The translations under genes and the position numbers were made by a program. A DNA stretch of 64,000 bases from assembly GCA_964550025.1 (NCBI GenBank), contig CAZJYI010000040.1, positions 1 through 64,000 of the forward strand. The letters run 5' to 3'. The notes beneath the pieces were generated by a model. It was not told where the DNA came from. It searched no databases and saw only the letters and a program-made list of their open reading frames with translations. Numbering within the stretch: the stretch's first letter is position 1; each line of letters opens with the position of its first letter. Of this stretch, positions 62,673-64,000 are shown one piece after another. This DNA comes from CAZJYI01 sp964550025. GTDB taxonomy: Bacteria > Verrucomicrobiota > Kiritimatiellia > UBA8416 > CAYOBW01.

Positions 62673-64000
62673 GCGCAAGCTCCGCACGCACCCGGTAGAA
62701 CGTACCGCTGCGGACGGCGTGCACGGCGTCCGTGAAGGTATTCACCGGCGGCGTCGCCGGGATGTCGTTGGTCAACTCTCCGTAGCCCACCAGCAGGTTC
62801 GTCGACCGGTCCACGCCGTACGCCCTGTTCGACGCGCTGGGCCACATAAGGACCGCGCCGACTTCCGAGACCCGGCCCGTGAACAGCACTCTCAGCACGG
62901 ACTCCCCGTTCGTCGGCACCGTGCCCGCAATGTACTCTTCCAGGTCCGTGTGGCCGTCGAGGTCCGTGTCGGTGGTTGTGTTGATTGTCGCCGTGGAGAG
63001 ACCGTTTGCTTCCTCCCAGTCGTCCGGGATGTGGTCCGGTTCGACGTCTTCTTCTTCGATCTCGATGGTCTCGACCCCCGGGTCTCCCAATGCGGCGTGC
63101 GTCAGCGTGTTGCTGGCCAGCGTGATGACGATGGTCTCCGTGAACTCGACGGCGCCGTCGTCCACGATGTCGAACATGACGGAGTCCTCCTGTGTACCCT
63201 CGGCAATACTGAAGACCCCGTCGACCAGGTTGTGATCGGCTGGCCGGGATGCCGTGCCGCCGACGGTGAAAGGAATCTCGATATCCCTTCCGCTCGGAAC
63301 GTCGATGCCGGCCGCCACGGAAACCGACCCCGTATTCTCCGCTACGACGAGAGTGCCGGTTGCCAGTGTCGCCGTCGGAACGGGATCATTGTCCGCAATC
63401 GTGCAGACCCCCGTGCGCCCGCCGGCCGCCCATACTGCATTCGACGGGGCGCCGAGAACCACGGCGAACGTCTCATCGTATTCGTCGAGCAGGTCGCCGT
63501 TAACGGTTACGGTCACGCTCGTACTCAGCCCCGCGGAAACGACCGATGCGGTGCCGGCGGCCGCCAGGTAATCCGTGCCCTCAGACGCGGTGTGCGCCTG
63601 CGTGTCGTAAAGTACCCGCGCCTCAAGATCGTAGGCACCGGACAACGTCACGACGAACACCGCTGCCGTCGTACCGGCGTCGCCCTCGATGACGCCGGTG
63701 TTCGCGATGCCGATGTACGGACAGACACGAAAGACAAAGGCCGTCGTCGCGATCGAGCCGCCCAGCCCGTCGGAGACGGAGAAGGCGACTTCGTCCAGCG
63801 TGACGCCGTCGCCGGCGTTCGTGTACGCGAGCCGCTCCTGGTCGATGTCGGCCTGGGTGAACGTCCCGGCGACGCCGAGAGGGGCGCCGTCCAGCAACAG
63901 CGAGCCGTGCGTGACGTTCGTCTCGACCGTGAAAAGGAGAGCCGCCGCGTCGTCGTCGGCGTCGACAACCCGCAGCTCGTTGCTGGTGATCGTCGCACTG
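62668..64000 (-). CDS. Large secreted-type Calx-beta/cadherin-like protein, 5' part outside the window
   Basis: At least 443 codons, still open at the right edge, so the N-terminus and signal peptide are not seen. A cadherin-like repeat (TNVTHGSLLLDGAPLGVAGT, FTQADIDQERLAYTNAGDG) is followed by two Calx-beta domains (VIEGDAGTTAAVFVVTLSG and EYDETFAVVLGAP; VVAENTGSVSVAAGIDVPSG and EFTETIVITLASN). A TSP3-like segment (DDWEEANGLSTATINTTTD, DTDLDGHTDLEEYIAGT) and a C-terminal module with NRAYGVDRSTNLL and GTFYRVRAELAP complete it. Calx-beta and cadherin-like repeats bind calcium in other proteins. The C-terminus belongs to the same family as the giants to its left. The stop codon lies within the dispersed element at 62586-62672. 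Confidence 0.85.
   Translation of the reverse strand, partial: SATITSNELRVVDADDDAAALLFTVETNVTHGSLLLDGAPLGVAGTFTQADIDQERLAYTNAGDGVTLDEVAFSVSDGLGGSIATTAFVFRVCPYIGIANTGVIEGDAGTTAAVFVVTLSGAYDLEARVLYDTQAHTASEGTDYLAAAGTASVVSAGLSTSVTVTVNGDLLDEYDETFAVVLGAPSNAVWAAGGRTGVCTIADNDPVPTATLATGTLVVAENTGSVSVAAGIDVPSGRDIEIPFTVGGTASRPADHNLVDGVFSIAEGTQEDSVMFDIVDDGAVEFTETIVITLASNTLTHAALGDPGVETIEIEEEDVEPDHIPDDWEEANGLSTATINTTTDTDLDGHTDLEEYIAGTVPTNGESVLRVLFTGRVSEVGAVLMWPSASNRAYGVDRSTNLLVGYGELTNDIPATPPVNTFTDAVHAVRSGTFYRVRAELAP

Overview
The window looks like chromosomal DNA of a GC-rich member of the PVC superphylum, most likely Kiritimatiellota/Verrucomicrobiota. This is an inference from three things: very large secreted proteins built from parallel beta-helix and LamG modules, TSP3-like C-termini ending in FYRL/VELP-type sequences, and an ExeA/GspB type II secretion pair. 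I saw no phage genes, transposase, integrase or CRISPR array. Almost every gene lies on the minus strand.

Left part (1-5.4 kb): a tRNA-Glu(CUC), a minus-strand run of a receiver-domain protein, panC and a two-PAS signalling protein, then a divergent plus-strand pair, an ExeA/GspA-type ATPase and a GspB-type inner-membrane protein (ATG overlapping TGA). Beyond an intergenic array of 7-bp repeats lies a 3D-domain lipoprotein.

5.4-17.2 kb: four closely spaced minus-strand genes that look like one transcription unit. They encode a 'PGWNAVYL'-type secreted protein, a tail-fibre-like secreted protein, a 2,555-residue LamG and coiled-coil protein, and a small Ca-loop (TSP3-like) protein.

17.4-64 kb: four giant minus-strand genes and the 3' part of a fifth large one. 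They encode 2,265-, 3,499-, 4,030- and about 3,716-residue secreted proteins plus a Calx-beta protein cut by the right edge. Three are chains of 'HYV..PYTNWATAA' parallel beta-helix modules joined by Ig-like, PKD-like, cadherin-like and LamG domains. The fourth carries an N-terminal gingipain-like (C25) peptidase. Most end in a related C-terminal module. Between them are an AAA ATPase with a PD-(D/E)XK-like tail, a nucleotidyltransferase with a small partner, and several gene remnants: a regulator ATPase fragment, a signal-peptide/C-terminus deletion scar, a truncated C-terminus, and two copies of an orphan C-terminal peptide.

Reading of the whole: this is a secretion-plus-surface-protein locus under active modular recombination. 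Near-identical beta-helix cassettes recur in different genes, a LamG domain sits inside a beta-helix repeat, 5' leaders are shared in a mosaic way, and deletion relics and dispersed hairpin elements sit at gene ends. The GspA/GspB pair could belong to the machinery that exports these proteins, with the common C-terminal module as a candidate sorting or anchoring signal. That link is inference. Domain boundaries inside the giant proteins are approximate, and several start codons are chosen by signal peptide or Shine-Dalgarno evidence.
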